Assembly: GCF_021532375.1 (NCBI RefSeq)
Contig: NZ_JAKGAP010000002.1
Location: 288,801-352,800, forward strand
DNA from: Paenibacillus alkaliterrae
GTDB lineage: Bacteria > Bacillota > Bacilli > Paenibacillales > Paenibacillaceae
DNA length: 64,000 nt
Reading direction: 5' to 3'
The position numbers were made by a program, and so were the translations under genes. The notes beneath the pieces were generated by a model. The model searched no databases, had not been told where the DNA came from, and was given only the letters and a program-made list of their open reading frames with translations. This document shows, piece by piece, positions 8,861 through 16,754 of the stretch. Each line of letters begins with the position of its first letter. The first letter of the stretch is position 1.

Positions 8861-9924
8861 TGGCAGACGATCTATCAATTAAGCTGGCGGAAACGATTAA
8901 AAAGATAAAGCCCTTTAATGAAGAAAGCGCGTCATTGGCGGATCATCACTCCGATCGATTGACGAAGCCGCCTGGAAGCTTGGGAAAGCTGGAAAGCATC
9001 GCAAGGCAGCTCGCCGGCATTTCCGGTCAGCTTTGGCCCGATTTATCGCGTAAAGCGGTTATTGTCATGGCGGGAGATCATGGCGTTTGCGAGGAAGGGG
9101 TCAGCGCATTCCCGCAGGCGGTAACGCCGCAGATGGTCATGAATTTTTTGAATGGCGGCGCGGCCGTCAATGTGCTCGCCCGTCAAGCGGGAGCGGATGT
9201 CGTGTGCGTCGATATCGGCGTGAACGCAGACCTGGCGCATGAGCGTTTAGTATGCAGGAAGATCGTACGTGGAACTGCCAATATGGCGAAGCAGCCGGCC
9301 ATGACCCGCGAGGAAACGGTCCAAGCGATACTGGTCGGCATTGAGGTCGTGAATGAGCAGGTCAAGCAGGGCTTTCGGCTGTTCGGAACGGGAGAAATGG
9401 GCATTGGCAATACGACGGCAAGCGCAGCGATTACGACTGTGTTGACCGGACTTTCTCCAGAGGAGTCCGTGGGACGGGGAACCGGGATTAATGATGCGGG
9501 CTGGTTGAATAAGGTTGATGTCGTAAAACGGGCAATCGAGCTGAATCAGCCTGATGCAAGCGATCCGATCGACGTGCTGGCAAAAGTAGGCGGAGCGGAA
9601 ATTGCCGGGCTGGTCGGCGTTATTATCGGAGCGGCGGCTAATGGCTGTGCGGTCGTCATTGACGGCTACATATCTTCGGCAGCGGCACTCGTGGCATCAA
9701 GGCTTGCGGAGCAGTCGAAGCCGTATATGATCGCGTCTCACTTGTCGCAGGAGAAAGGGCATTTGAAGCTGCTCGAATCGATTGGTTTATCGCCTATGAT
9801 TCAGCTGGAGATGCGGCTGGGCGAGGGGACGGGGGCCGTGTTATGCTTTCATTTTATAGACGCTGCTCTTCATCTCATGCAGGAAATGGCCACGTTCGAG
9901 AGCGCAGGCGTATCTAAAGGATAG
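8860..9924 (+). CDS. cobT: Nicotinate-nucleotide:dimethylbenzimidazole phosphoribosyltransferase
   Basis: Makes alpha-ribazole phosphate from nicotinate mononucleotide and 5,6-dimethylbenzimidazole for the lower loop of cobalamin. 354 residues, the usual size. Family motifs visible are DRLTKPPGSLGKLE near the N-terminus, VIVMAGDHGV, GTGEMGIGNTTASAA and the C-terminal LEMRLGEGTGAV, which contains the catalytic Glu at about 321. The start overlaps the btuD stop (TAATGG). No bluB for lower-ligand synthesis is seen in the window. Confidence 0.95.
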   Translation: MADDLSIKLAETIKKIKPFNEESASLADHHSDRLTKPPGSLGKLESIARQLAGISGQLWPDLSRKAVIVMAGDHGVCEEGVSAFPQAVTPQMVMNFLNGGAAVNVLARQAGADVVCVDIGVNADLAHERLVCRKIVRGTANMAKQPAMTREETVQAILVGIEVVNEQVKQGFRLFGTGEMGIGNTTASAAITTVLTGLSPEESVGRGTGINDAGWLNKVDVVKRAIELNQPDASDPIDVLAKVGGAEIAGLVGVIIGAAANGCAVVIDGYISSAAALVASRLAEQSKPYMIASHLSQEKGHLKLLESIGLSPMIQLEMRLGEGTGAVLCFHFIDAALHLMQEMATFESAGVSKG

Positions 9925-9934
9925 GTGAACGTAA

Positions 9935-10525
9935 TTGGCAATACTCGTAACCGGCGGAGCTCGCAGCGGTAAAAGCGCCTTCGCCGAGCAATATGCGAAA
10001 CGTACAGGGGCTAACGGTATCTATATCGCTACTTGTCAATCTTATGACGAAGAAATGAATGAACGGATCGGCAAGCATCGCCGGGATCGAGTGGATTCAG
10101 GTTTTGCGTGGGAGACGGTGGAGGAGCCCTATCAGGCAGCTGACCGGCTGGCAAGATTAGAACGGCAATTTACGGTAAATGCGGAAAATGGCCTGAAGCC
10201 TCCTGCCGTGCTGCTCGATTGCTTAACGCTGTGGCTAACGAATTGGATGCTGCGCATCGATCAACAATCTTTGGGCGATAGCCGGTTGGAAGCAGAAACG
10301 TTAAAGCTGCTCGCCGCTATTCAAGCCTTTCCCTACACGCTTCTTGTTGTTACGAATGAGGTAGGAGATGGAATCGTACCCTCTTATCCGCTTGGAAGGC
10401 AGTTCCGGGATGAAGCGGGCCGATTGAATCAGCGGGTTGCTGCCATTTGCGGACGCGTATTTCTGGTAACGGCGGGCATTCCGGTAGAGTTGAAATCGCG
10501 AGCCTTCAGGTGGGATCAGCTATGA
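9935..10525 (+). CDS. cobU: Adenosylcobinamide kinase / guanylyltransferase
   Basis: Bifunctional enzyme that phosphorylates adenosylcobinamide and transfers GMP to give AdoCbi-GDP. It has the N-terminal P-loop GGARSGKS (residues 7-14), the guanylylation region around His48 (IGKHRRDR) and DCLTLWLTNW. 196 residues. It begins with TTG at 9935 preceded by AGGTG. Its TGA overlaps the ATG of cbiB. Confidence 0.93.
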   Translation: MAILVTGGARSGKSAFAEQYAKRTGANGIYIATCQSYDEEMNERIGKHRRDRVDSGFAWETVEEPYQAADRLARLERQFTVNAENGLKPPAVLLDCLTLWLTNWMLRIDQQSLGDSRLEAETLKLLAAIQAFPYTLLVVTNEVGDGIVPSYPLGRQFRDEAGRLNQRVAAICGRVFLVTAGIPVELKSRAFRWDQL

Positions 10526-11502
10526 TGCTTTATTCCTTTCAGGAGCTGCTGCTGCTGGCTGCCGCGGCCATTGTTATAGACTGGATCGTCGGCGATCCGA
10601 AGCGCCCGACCCATCCCGTCATTTGGATCGGCCGCCTTATACGTTTATTGGAGCGGGTACTGGCGCCTGAACGAAGGAAGGACTGCACGGCTGCCGTCAG
10701 GCTATTAGGCGTTATCTTGACGGCAATCACCTTATGCATAAGCTATGGTGTGATGTGGTCGATGGTTTGGGCCGCGGATGCCGTGCATGTTTGGCTTGGT
10801 TATGCGGTAAGCGCCTGGTTTATATCGACGACTATTGCGGTGAAGGGCTTGAAGGAGGCTGCGATGCTTGTCTATACGCCGTTATCGGAAGGAAGGCTCG
10901 CGGAAGCGCGTAAATTTGTCGGCTTCATTGTAGGGCGGGATACCGGGAAGCTGGATGCCCGGGAAGCTTCCCGGGCCGCGGTCGAGACCGTGGCGGAAAA
11001 TATAGTGGACGCGCTGGTTTCGCCTGTAATATTCGCGCTTATAGGAGGCGCGCCGCTAGCGATGCTGTACCGGGCGGCCAATACGCTTGATTCCATGGTT
11101 GGCTACCGTAATGATACCTACAGATACTTTGGCTGGTGCTCGGCCCGAATCGACGATGTGCTCAATTATATTCCCGCAAGGTTAACAGGCGTAATGCTTA
11201 CGATGGCGGTGCTGGCATCACCTGGGATGAAAGCCGGTCGTGCTGTGCATGCGATGTTCGTCTTTGCTCGCCTGCACCCGAGTCCGAACAGCGGCATACC
11301 GGAATCGGCCGTGGCCGGAGCGCTTGGCATTGAGCTTGGAGGTACAAACGTCTATTTCGGCGTACCTGGCGAGAGAGCGAGAATGGGCTGGCCGCTTCGC
11401 CGATTGCAGCCGTTCGACATTGTGCGGACGATAAGGCTTCTGTATGGTGTTAGCTTCATTATGTTCTCGGGGGTGATGGCTGTATGGCTCGTCATAATAT
11501 AA
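10522..11502 (+). CDS. cbiB: Adenosylcobinamide-phosphate synthase
   Basis: Membrane enzyme that attaches the aminopropanol phosphate arm to adenosylcobyric acid. 326 residues, with the N-terminal motif IDWIVGDPKRPTHPVIWIG, VGRDTGKLDAREASRAAVET in the middle and AANTLDSMVGYRNDTYRYFG. The start is placed on the ATG overlapping the cobU stop (ATGA at 10522-10525). An upstream in-frame ATG inside cobU has no ribosome site. The 3' end overlaps cobS. Confidence 0.92.
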   Translation: MMLYSFQELLLLAAAAIVIDWIVGDPKRPTHPVIWIGRLIRLLERVLAPERRKDCTAAVRLLGVILTAITLCISYGVMWSMVWAADAVHVWLGYAVSAWFISTTIAVKGLKEAAMLVYTPLSEGRLAEARKFVGFIVGRDTGKLDAREASRAAVETVAENIVDALVSPVIFALIGGAPLAMLYRAANTLDSMVGYRNDTYRYFGWCSARIDDVLNYIPARLTGVMLTMAVLASPGMKAGRAVHAMFVFARLHPSPNSGIPESAVAGALGIELGGTNVYFGVPGERARMGWPLRRLQPFDIVRTIRLLYGVSFIMFSGVMAVWLVII

Positions 11503-12296
11503 AACTGCATGCGCAAGCATTAGCCGCAGCCTTTCAGTTTTTGACCCGTCTGCCGATTCCTGTACAGGTGCCGTTCGAAGGACCGGTGCTAACGCGCAGT
11601 GTTATTTATTTTCCGCTTGCCGGAGCTTTCATAGGCATTAGTTTGACTGCAGGAGCTCTGCTTCTGAACTTAGCGGTACCGGTTTGGCCTAGTGCCGTTT
11701 TGTTATTGGTTTTGTGGACAGCGCTTAGCGGCGGCCTGCATATGGACGGTTGGATGGATACGGCGGACGGCGTTCTAAGCCACCGCTCCCGTGAACGGAT
11801 GCTGGAAATTATGAAGGACAGCAGAGTCGGGGCAATGGGTGTGCTTGCCGCCGTATTGCTGCTCATGCTTAAAGCCTCTTTGCTGGCGGAACTCATGAGC
11901 GGGAGCAAGTCCGGTATTTGGCTGGCCGCGCTTACGATTTGCCCCGTTTGGAGCAGGGCCTGGATGACCGCTGCAATCGCATGCTGGCCGAGTGCGCGTC
12001 AAGGCGAAGGTATCGGCGTATTATTTAACGGTGTTAAAGGAATAAACGTTTTCTGGGCGCTCCTTGTATCGTCCGCATGTACTTGGTGTGTTTTGTGGAT
12101 TGTTGGCATGAGTATTGCTTTTATATTGGTACTGCTGCCGGTTATCCTTCTTGTTACGGTATGCTGCGGAGGTTTGCTTGCCGCATGGCTTAACCGCAAG
12201 CTTGGAGGTTTGACCGGGGACACTTACGGAGCCATGAATGAAGCCGTTGAAGCTTCGCTGCTGCTTGCAGCTGTCATTTGGCTTAACGTTTTATAG
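11484..12296 (+). CDS. cobS: Adenosylcobinamide-GDP ribazoletransferase (cobalamin synthase)
   Basis: Joins AdoCbi-GDP to alpha-ribazole (phosphate), the last ring-loop joining step, in the membrane. 270 residues with several transmembrane helices. Motifs FQFLTRLPIPV, GGLHMDGWMDTADGVLSHRSRERMLEIMKDSRVGAMG (the aspartate-rich metal-binding segment) and GLTGDTYGA are all in place. It overlaps cbiB by 19 bases. Confidence 0.93.
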   Translation: MARHNIKLHAQALAAAFQFLTRLPIPVQVPFEGPVLTRSVIYFPLAGAFIGISLTAGALLLNLAVPVWPSAVLLLVLWTALSGGLHMDGWMDTADGVLSHRSRERMLEIMKDSRVGAMGVLAAVLLLMLKASLLAELMSGSKSGIWLAALTICPVWSRAWMTAAIACWPSARQGEGIGVLFNGVKGINVFWALLVSSACTWCVLWIVGMSIAFILVLLPVILLVTVCCGGLLAAWLNRKLGGLTGDTYGAMNEAVEASLLLAAVIWLNVL

Positions 12297-12316
12297 AAAA
12301 GGAGTTGAGGCTCGGG

Positions 12317-13417
12317 ATGTTGGAAAGATACGGGCATGGCGGCGATTTGCGGACAGCCGAGGAAGCTTTTGGAATAGCGGCGGACAGGTTTGTCGATTTC
12401 AGCTCCAATATGAATCCGCTGGGGCCTCCGCCTAGCGTAAAGCCAGCTCTTCATGCGTATGCGGATTTAATCGGACAATACCCGGATCCTGCCGTTCGCG
12501 GACTTAGAAGGAAACTGTCCGAGCTGCATAATATTGACGAGCATTCGATCGTCATTGGCAATGGAGCGGCGGAATTAATCGACCTGGTCGTCAGGGCGCT
12601 CCAGCCTAAACTAACGGCGCTCGCCATTCCTTGCTTCGATGAATACAGAGATGCCGTCCGTAAAATCGGCGGAGCGATCTATGAGATAAAGCTATCGGCT
12701 GACAATCATTTTTTATTAGACGGGGACAGTGAGAAATTATTCGAAATCGCTGAAACGGGAGTATTGTTCATGCTCGGTTCACCGAATAATCCAACGGGAC
12801 AGCTCGTGGAGCCCGGATTGATCATGAAGCTCTTGCAAGAAGGCGCATACGTCGTCGTGGATGAGGCGTTTATGGATTTCGTACCGGAAGAATCGCGGTA
12901 CAGCCTAATTCAAGAAGCGGCTCGTCATGAACGGTTATTCGTGATACGATCGATGACGAAATTTTATTCGATCCCGGGCATCCGGCTCGGTTACATTGTC
13001 GGCAAGCCGCGTTCATTAAGCGGATTACGGCGTCTGCAGGTACCCTGGAGCGTTAATTCCTTGGCACAGCTTATTGGAGAGGCGGTGCTGGGGGAGGCCG
13101 ATTTTGCCGGAAGGACGCTTGCGTGGCTGTTGAAAGAAAGACCTTGGCTGATTGCGGAGCTGGAAGCCGTCGGTTGTGCAGTATGCCCGAGCGCCGCGAA
13201 CTATTTATTGGTACGCATTCCGCCGGAGCTTGGTATGAGCGCCAGCATGCTGCAGCTTGCAGTGGGTAAGCTGGGCGTGCTTATCCGCGACGCATCAAGA
13301 TTCCCGGGACTTAACCACTCCTATATTCGGGTTGCCGTCAAACAGAGAGAACAGAATGAGCTTTTGGTTAAAGCGCTGAAGCAATGTTTTGAAAATACCG
13401 GAAATCGTGGGGATTAA
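12317..13417 (+). CDS. cobD: L-threonine-O-3-phosphate decarboxylase (PLP)
   Basis: PLP enzyme of the aminotransferase class I/II fold that makes (R)-1-amino-2-propanol phosphate for the nucleotide-loop linker. N-terminal HGGDL and DFSSNMNPLGPP, a central VVVDEAFMDF, and the PLP lysine at about residue 215 in SMTKFYSIPGIRLGY fit CobD; histidinol-phosphate aminotransferase is the main alternative and is disfavoured by context. The ATG at 12317 is preferred. A TTG at 12305 sits directly against the AAGGAG ribosome site and is unlikely. Confidence 0.9.
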   Translation: MLERYGHGGDLRTAEEAFGIAADRFVDFSSNMNPLGPPPSVKPALHAYADLIGQYPDPAVRGLRRKLSELHNIDEHSIVIGNGAAELIDLVVRALQPKLTALAIPCFDEYRDAVRKIGGAIYEIKLSADNHFLLDGDSEKLFEIAETGVLFMLGSPNNPTGQLVEPGLIMKLLQEGAYVVVDEAFMDFVPEESRYSLIQEAARHERLFVIRSMTKFYSIPGIRLGYIVGKPRSLSGLRRLQVPWSVNSLAQLIGEAVLGEADFAGRTLAWLLKERPWLIAELEAVGCAVCPSAANYLLVRIPPELGMSASMLQLAVGKLGVLIRDASRFPGLNHSYIRVAVKQREQNELLVKALKQCFENTGNRGD

Positions 13418-13421
13418 GATC

Positions 13422-15032
13422 ATGAGTGAGAATCATACATCTGGATCGCGACCGATTTTAGGCCGTACGATCATGCTTCAAGGAACGGCCTCCGATGTGG
13501 GCAAAAGCTTAATGACCGCGGCTCTCTGCCGTATATTCACGCAGGATGGCTTTGCCGCGGCTCCCTTCAAATCTCAAAATATGTCGCTGAACTCCTATGT
13601 GACCTGGGACGGAAAAGAGATCGGACGCGCGCAAGGGATGCAGGCCGATGCGTGCGGCATCTTAGCGACGACCGATATGAATCCGATTTTGCTTAAGCCG
13701 TCAGGCGAAATGTCGTCGCAGGTCGTCGTTCACGGCAAGCCGCTCCGCGATTATGATGCGCGGGAATACCGCGAGAGCTATTTGCCGATCGCCGGGGAAA
13801 TCGTTCGGGAATCGCTGCAGAGACTCCGGGAAAGCTACGACATTATCGTGCTGGAAGGCGCCGGAAGTCCGGCGGAGATCAATCTCAAGGATCGCGATAT
13901 CGTCAATATGCGAATGGCGGCGTGGGCGGACGCTCCGGTCATTCTGGTTGCGGATATCGATCGCGGCGGCGTTTTCGCCTCGATTGTCGGCACACTGGAG
14001 CTGCTGGAGCAGGAAGAGCGGGACCGGGTATGCGGATTCGTTATCAATAAGTTTCGCGGCGACGTATCGCTGCTGCAGTCCGGACTTGATTGGCTGGAGC
14101 AGAAGACGGGCAAGCCGGTGCTTGGCGTTATTCCGTTTATTCCGAATTTGGAGCTGGAGGATGAGGATTCGCTTTCGCTCAGCAAACCGTTGGATGCTGA
14201 ATTGCCTATGTCTGGCGCCGGTCGCGAGGCAGAGCTTGATATTGCGGTTATCCGATTGCCGCGAATATCTAATTTCACGGATATCGACCCGTTGCGCTTT
14301 GAGGAGGATGTCAGGCTGCGCTACATTGAACGGGTCGAACAATGGGGCAGGCCCGACGCTGTTATTTTGCCGGGGAGCAAAAATACGATAGAGGATTTAC
14401 TATGGCTGAAAAATAACGGATTGGCCGAACGGTTGCAAAAGCATATGGCCGCCGGCGGCTGGACGGCGGGGCTGTGCGGCGGGTATGAGATGCTGGGAGA
14501 GCGCCTGCTTGACCCTCTGCATGTGGAGTCGGCGGTGGAAGAGACAAAGGGTCTTGGATTGTTTCCCTTTGTAGTCAATTTCACCGGGGAGAAAAGAACC
14601 GTTCGCGTCGAGGGCAGCGCTTTGCTGTCAAGCGAGCAGTTGCCGATACCAATTACAGGCTATGAAATCCATATGGGCGAGGTGAATTCCGTGCAGGCTG
14701 CAAGGCCGATTCACCGACCGTTTCAAATACGTGAGCAAAGGGACTTGACAGGCAGCGAAAGCCTTCTTCCATATGAAGCGGAGGGGGCGGCTACGCCGGA
14801 TGGAAGACAGTGGGGAACGTTTATTCACGGCATTTTGCATAACGACGATTTTCGCCGGGCATGGTTGAACGACATTCGCGAAGCGAAAGGGCTGAAGCCA
14901 TTGCGTGCCGAATTAAGGTTTCAGGAGAGACGCGAGCTTGCATTCGAAAGATTGGCAGAACATGCCAGGCGTTACTTGAACATGCCGTATATCTATCAGC
15001 TGCTGGGAATGGCAAAGGAGGGAGGGCGATGA
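13422..15032 (+). CDS. cbiP: Cobyric acid synthase
   Basis: Glutamine- and ATP-dependent enzyme that amidates four carboxylates of adenosylcobyrinic a,c-diamide. The N-terminal dethiobiotin-synthetase-like ATPase carries GTASDVGKS near residues 20-28, then FKSQNMSLNSYVTWDGKEIGRAQ. The C-terminal glutaminase-like domain has Cys at about 352 (GLCGGYEMLG) and His at about 469 (FIHGILHND). 536 residues from the ATG at 13422, just after cobD; an in-frame ATG at 13389 inside cobD lacks a ribosome site. The stop overlaps the cbiZ start. Confidence 0.94.
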   Translation: MSENHTSGSRPILGRTIMLQGTASDVGKSLMTAALCRIFTQDGFAAAPFKSQNMSLNSYVTWDGKEIGRAQGMQADACGILATTDMNPILLKPSGEMSSQVVVHGKPLRDYDAREYRESYLPIAGEIVRESLQRLRESYDIIVLEGAGSPAEINLKDRDIVNMRMAAWADAPVILVADIDRGGVFASIVGTLELLEQEERDRVCGFVINKFRGDVSLLQSGLDWLEQKTGKPVLGVIPFIPNLELEDEDSLSLSKPLDAELPMSGAGREAELDIAVIRLPRISNFTDIDPLRFEEDVRLRYIERVEQWGRPDAVILPGSKNTIEDLLWLKNNGLAERLQKHMAAGGWTAGLCGGYEMLGERLLDPLHVESAVEETKGLGLFPFVVNFTGEKRTVRVEGSALLSSEQLPIPITGYEIHMGEVNSVQAARPIHRPFQIREQRDLTGSESLLPYEAEGAATPDGRQWGTFIHGILHNDDFRRAWLNDIREAKGLKPLRAELRFQERRELAFERLAEHARRYLNMPYIYQLLGMAKEGGR

Positions 15033-15739
15033 CGCAGCCTTTCCGTAACGGCAGCAGCTACGAGTCGGTCCATTGGAAGGGCTTAGGTCTGCAATTGTTG
15101 GAAGACCGGATCGAAGTAAGTTGTCCGGAGCCGCTGCATGCACTCAGCAGCGCCGTCCATCCGGGCGGTTTCTCGCAAACGGACCGGATCGTGAATTGGA
15201 AAGTTCCGCTGACTTATCAGTGCGGCGATCCCGTAAGTGATTTGGTACGTCAGTGCAAGGAATGGGGCTGCGATCCGCAGCGTACGGTCGGTCTTATCAC
15301 GGCAGCTAAGCTTACCCATGCCTCGGTTGTTGAGGTCCAGGGCGATAAGTTCAACCTGCTTTGCTGCACGACAGCCGGGACGCGGAATGCGGCAAGAGCG
15401 GGGCTGCCCCGCCATACCTATCCGGCGTATACGCCAGGAACGATTAATACGATTATATTGATTGACGGTCAAATGACGGATTCGGCTATGGTGAATGCGG
15501 TCATTACGGCGACGGAAGCAAAGACGGCCGCTTTGCAGCAGTTAGGCATCGTCGAGAAGGCGAGCGGGGAGCCTGCAACGGGTACGACTACGGATGCGGT
15601 CGTAATCGGTGTTAGTCAACGGCTAAGCTGGAATGCGGTGCATGCGTATGCGGGAGCGGCTACCTCGATCGGATGCAAGATAGGGGAAGCGGTGTATGCA
15701 TCCATACATGAAGCGACTCGAACGCAGCAGGAGGACTAA
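15029..15739 (+). CDS. cbiZ: Adenosylcobinamide amidohydrolase
   Basis: Cleaves the aminopropanol arm of adenosylcobinamide to release adenosylcobyric acid, which lets scavenged cobinamides be rebuilt. 236 residues beginning at the ATG that overlaps the cbiP stop, behind GGAGGGAGGG. Family patterns are VHPGGF, GLITAAKLTHASV, the NTIILIDGQMTDSAMVNAVI segment and EAKTAALQQLGI. It is the last gene of the operon. Confidence 0.9.
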   Translation: MTQPFRNGSSYESVHWKGLGLQLLEDRIEVSCPEPLHALSSAVHPGGFSQTDRIVNWKVPLTYQCGDPVSDLVRQCKEWGCDPQRTVGLITAAKLTHASVVEVQGDKFNLLCCTTAGTRNAARAGLPRHTYPAYTPGTINTIILIDGQMTDSAMVNAVITATEAKTAALQQLGIVEKASGEPATGTTTDAVVIGVSQRLSWNAVHAYAGAATSIGCKIGEAVYASIHEATRTQQED

Positions 15740-15768
15740 GGGCAGTCCAAGAAATCCCATAATGAATG

Positions 15769-15797
15769 AATCCATAGATGCTATGGGTTCTTTTTTT
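15769..15797 (+). terminator. Terminator of the cobalamin operon
   Basis: A 9-bp stem (15769-15777 with 15781-15789, one G-U pair) with a 3-base loop is followed by seven consecutive T. It lies 30 bases after the cbiZ stop. Confidence 0.85.
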
Positions 15798-15901
15798 GAT
15801 GAAAAAAAATCGTAACGGAAAGCAGCTATTAACATTACAGCCGCGTCTATTTCATGTAAAATAGATAAATGCGCGACAGGGGAAAAGGAGATTAAATCGT
15901 G

Positions 15902-16726
15902 ATGCAGGAGAAGGAAGCTGCTCCTATGGGCAGAAGAAGAATGTTGAAGGTTGCAGGCATTTTGCTGAGCATCCTGGTCGTCTTGGCGATTATGTTATAT
16001 TTGATGATTATCGCGCTCGGCAATCGTGCTCCCGCGGATCAAGCAAAGTTGGATCAAATGCTGCATTATACTTATTTTTCTAAAACCGCCGTTAACGGAA
16101 TGAAGCTTCATGTGCTGCAGACAAAACCTGCCTATATTACGCTCGAGGCTATTCATAATAACGTGACGCTCACGGGCAAGGTAGGGATAAACGGCGGATT
16201 TTTTTACGGCGATCAGCTTTTAAGCATCGGTATTGTCAACAGCATTCCGGTAAACGGAGGGGCTCGCGAATTCGGCGCGGGCAACGAGAATGTGAAGTAT
16301 GCGCGCGGAACGCTTGTCTGGGACGGCGCTTCGGATACGTTAAGTGTGCAGGTGGTTAATCAGGCATCGGAATTGAAGGTTAAGGATCACACCCGTTTCT
16401 GGGCTCAGGGCGGCATTAGCATGAGTCTAGACGATGACGAGAAATGGATGGAGCAAACGATGTCGGAGAATGCGCCTTTTCCCGATGACGACCGTTTGCG
16501 TTCGGCTGCCGTGTATGATGATAAGGGCGTATTGTATTTAATCGTAAGCGAAACGAAAGGTTCTATAGCGATGTTTCGGGAAGCAATTGTGACCAGCATA
16601 GGGGACGGAGGGCTTGTTGACGGGATTTTCCTCGATGGCGACGGCTCGTCTCAAATGCTCTCGAAGGAGGCCGCTTTGCCTGGCGATAACCGTCCGGTCG
16701 TGCAAATGCTGCGAATCGTGAAATAA
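15902..16726 (+). CDS. Phosphodiester glycosidase (NAGPA-like) membrane-anchored protein
   Basis: 274-residue protein with one N-terminal transmembrane segment (about residues 18-40) and an extracytoplasmic domain of the NAGPA/phosphodiester glycosidase family. Characteristic segments are INGGFFYGDQLLSIGIVN, ARGTLVWDG and the C-terminal FLDGDGSSQM. Family members remove sugar-linked phosphodiesters, often in the cell wall; the substrate here is unknown. The GTG at 15899 immediately before the ATG could also be used; AAGGAG lies 8 bases upstream of it. Confidence 0.8.
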   Translation: MQEKEAAPMGRRRMLKVAGILLSILVVLAIMLYLMIIALGNRAPADQAKLDQMLHYTYFSKTAVNGMKLHVLQTKPAYITLEAIHNNVTLTGKVGINGGFFYGDQLLSIGIVNSIPVNGGAREFGAGNENVKYARGTLVWDGASDTLSVQVVNQASELKVKDHTRFWAQGGISMSLDDDEKWMEQTMSENAPFPDDDRLRSAAVYDDKGVLYLIVSETKGSIAMFREAIVTSIGDGGLVDGIFLDGDGSSQMLSKEAALPGDNRPVVQMLRIVK

Positions 16727-16754
16727 GACCGGGATGGATGAAGGAGTCATTAGC

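Noticed and set aside
13701..14342. Minus-strand open frame of about 210 codons in cbiP
   Set aside because: It mirrors the codon pattern of cbiP; no protein family features.
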